Below are positions 59,886 through 60,338 of a stretch of 60,338 nt of DNA, piece after piece. Origin of the DNA: an uncultured Collinsella sp. GTDB lineage: Bacteria; Actinomycetota; Coriobacteriia; Coriobacteriales; Coriobacteriaceae. The notes beneath the pieces are model-generated. The model saw only the letters and a list, made by a program, of their open reading frames with translations. It was not told the origin of the DNA and did no database searches. Position numbers and translations under genes: made by a program. How positions within the stretch are numbered: the first letter of the stretch is position 1; every line of letters begins with the position of its first letter. Location: positions 1 through 60,338 of the forward strand of contig CABRHH010000015.1 of NCBI GenBank assembly GCA_902470695.1. The letters run 5' to 3'.

Positions 59886-60338
59886 GCGGCAGGAAAAAGC
59901 CCGGGACCGCAGGGGCTCCGGGCTTGTCGCGTTTCTGGAGCGCCTCGACTGGGAGTCGCCGCATGCCTGGCGGCATGCTCCCCTCGCTGCGGCGCTGGCG
60001 CGCCTTGCGGGCTGCGCTGGGAAACGCTCGCGCGTTTCCTCAGCTCCGCACCCGGAACCGGGTTCGACCCCCGGCCCGCGGCAGGAAAAAGCCCGGGACC
60101 GCAGGGGCTCCGGGCTTGTTGCGTTTCTGGAGCGGGCGACGGGAGTCGCCGCATGCCTGGCGGCATGCTCCCCTCGCTGCGGCGCTGGCGCGCCTTGCGG
60201 GCTGCGCTGGGAAACGCTCGCGCGTTTCCTCAGCTCCGCACCCGGAACCGGGTTCGACCCCCGGCCCGCGGCAGGAAAAAGCCCGGGACCGCAGGGGCTC
60301 CGGGCTTGTTGCGTTTCTGGAGCGGGCGACGGGAGTCG
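59886..60338 (-). repeat. Tandem array of about 190-bp units carrying a tRNA-Gly-like 3' end and a terminator
   Basis: Units begin at 59886, 60078 and 60268 (192 and 190 bases long; the third is cut by the window end). On the minus strand each unit has a tRNA 3'-end-like segment (CGACTCCCGTCGCCCGCTCC and A), then a GC-rich hairpin followed by TTTTTCC, then further inverted repeats including GGAAACGC/GCGTTTCC and GCATGCC/GGCATGC. The first unit has a changed tRNA-like segment (59936-59958). No credible protein is encoded. The stretch 59757-59885 shows only the gdhA leader. Confidence 0.85.
60318..60338 (-). tRNA. Possible 3' end of a tRNA-Gly gene cut by the window
   Basis: On the minus strand these 21 bases would give the T-loop end, T-stem CCCGT, acceptor CGCCCGC, discriminator T and CCA of a glycine tRNA. 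The same 21 bases at 60128-60148 are not followed by the rest of a tRNA, so this may be another repeat copy and not a true gene. The sequence beyond 60338 would decide. Confidence 0.35.

Noticed and set aside
59753..60166. A 137-codon open frame on the minus strand
   Set aside because: It crosses two copies of the 190-bp tandem unit and the gdhA leader; the translation repeats itself because the DNA does, and the units contain tRNA-like and terminator structures, not a gene.

Overview
The window is G+C-rich chromosomal DNA that most likely comes from a gut member of the Coriobacteriia, probably Collinsella. The support is indirect: cell-wall-binding type 2 (CWB2) repeats on secreted enzymes, a CarD-type regulator, a Rho factor with a very long charged N-terminal extension, the tig-clpP-clpX order, a cell-envelope glycan locus and orphan AAA ATPases. 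Species assignment is an inference; no rRNA gene is present.

Layout. 0-7.4 kb: the first 16 codons of rfbA, a secreted protein of unknown function, and two exported CWB2-repeat proteins (one with a C39-like cysteine peptidase domain, one a GH25 lysozyme) around a GT4 glycosyltransferase. 7.6-19.6 kb: an envelope polysaccharide cluster with a double-domain GT2, a DUF2142 membrane protein of lower G+C, several GT4 enzymes, a GT2/DUF2304 pair, an acyltransferase and a Wzx-like flippase. 19.7-24.8 kb: a phosphocholine (lic) module comprising LicD, a LicB-like transporter and one polypeptide joining a winged-helix domain, a LicC-like nucleotidyltransferase and a LicA-like choline kinase. An AAA/DUF4143 ATPase gene sits between licB and licD. 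25-32 kb: tRNA-Lys and tRNA-His, a ROK sugar kinase, dispersed and inverted repeats, a VanZ-like protein and a second orphan ATPase. 32.5-48.3 kb: mostly core genes (SDR, rho, argS, carD-like, M24 peptidase, RlpA-like protein, TauE-like exporter, folC, FNT channel, valS). 48.4-49.6 kb: a toxin-antitoxin locus with two near-duplicate antitoxins in front of one PIN toxin. 49.9-54.2 kb: a mannose-family PTS IIC-IID pair, a cytoplasmic sulfatase and a GntR/UTRA regulator. 54.2-59.8 kb: clpX, clpP, tig, tRNA-Leu and gdhA. The last 450 bases are a tandem array with a period of about 190 bases whose units carry a tRNA-Gly-like 3' end.

How the genes fit together. The first 25 kb looks like a system for building, exporting and decorating a surface glycan: nucleotide-sugar supply, glycosyltransferases, a flippase, acylation and phosphocholine, next to secreted cell-wall hydrolases. 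The 49.9-54.2 kb block reads as uptake of a sulfated sugar followed by desulfation inside the cell under GntR control. The most unusual items are the regulator-like LicC-LicA fusion with a palindrome at its promoter, the two-antitoxin/one-toxin locus, the PTS-sulfatase unit, the tRNA-end-bearing tandem repeat, and a hairpin that would hide the ribosome binding site of the M24 peptidase.
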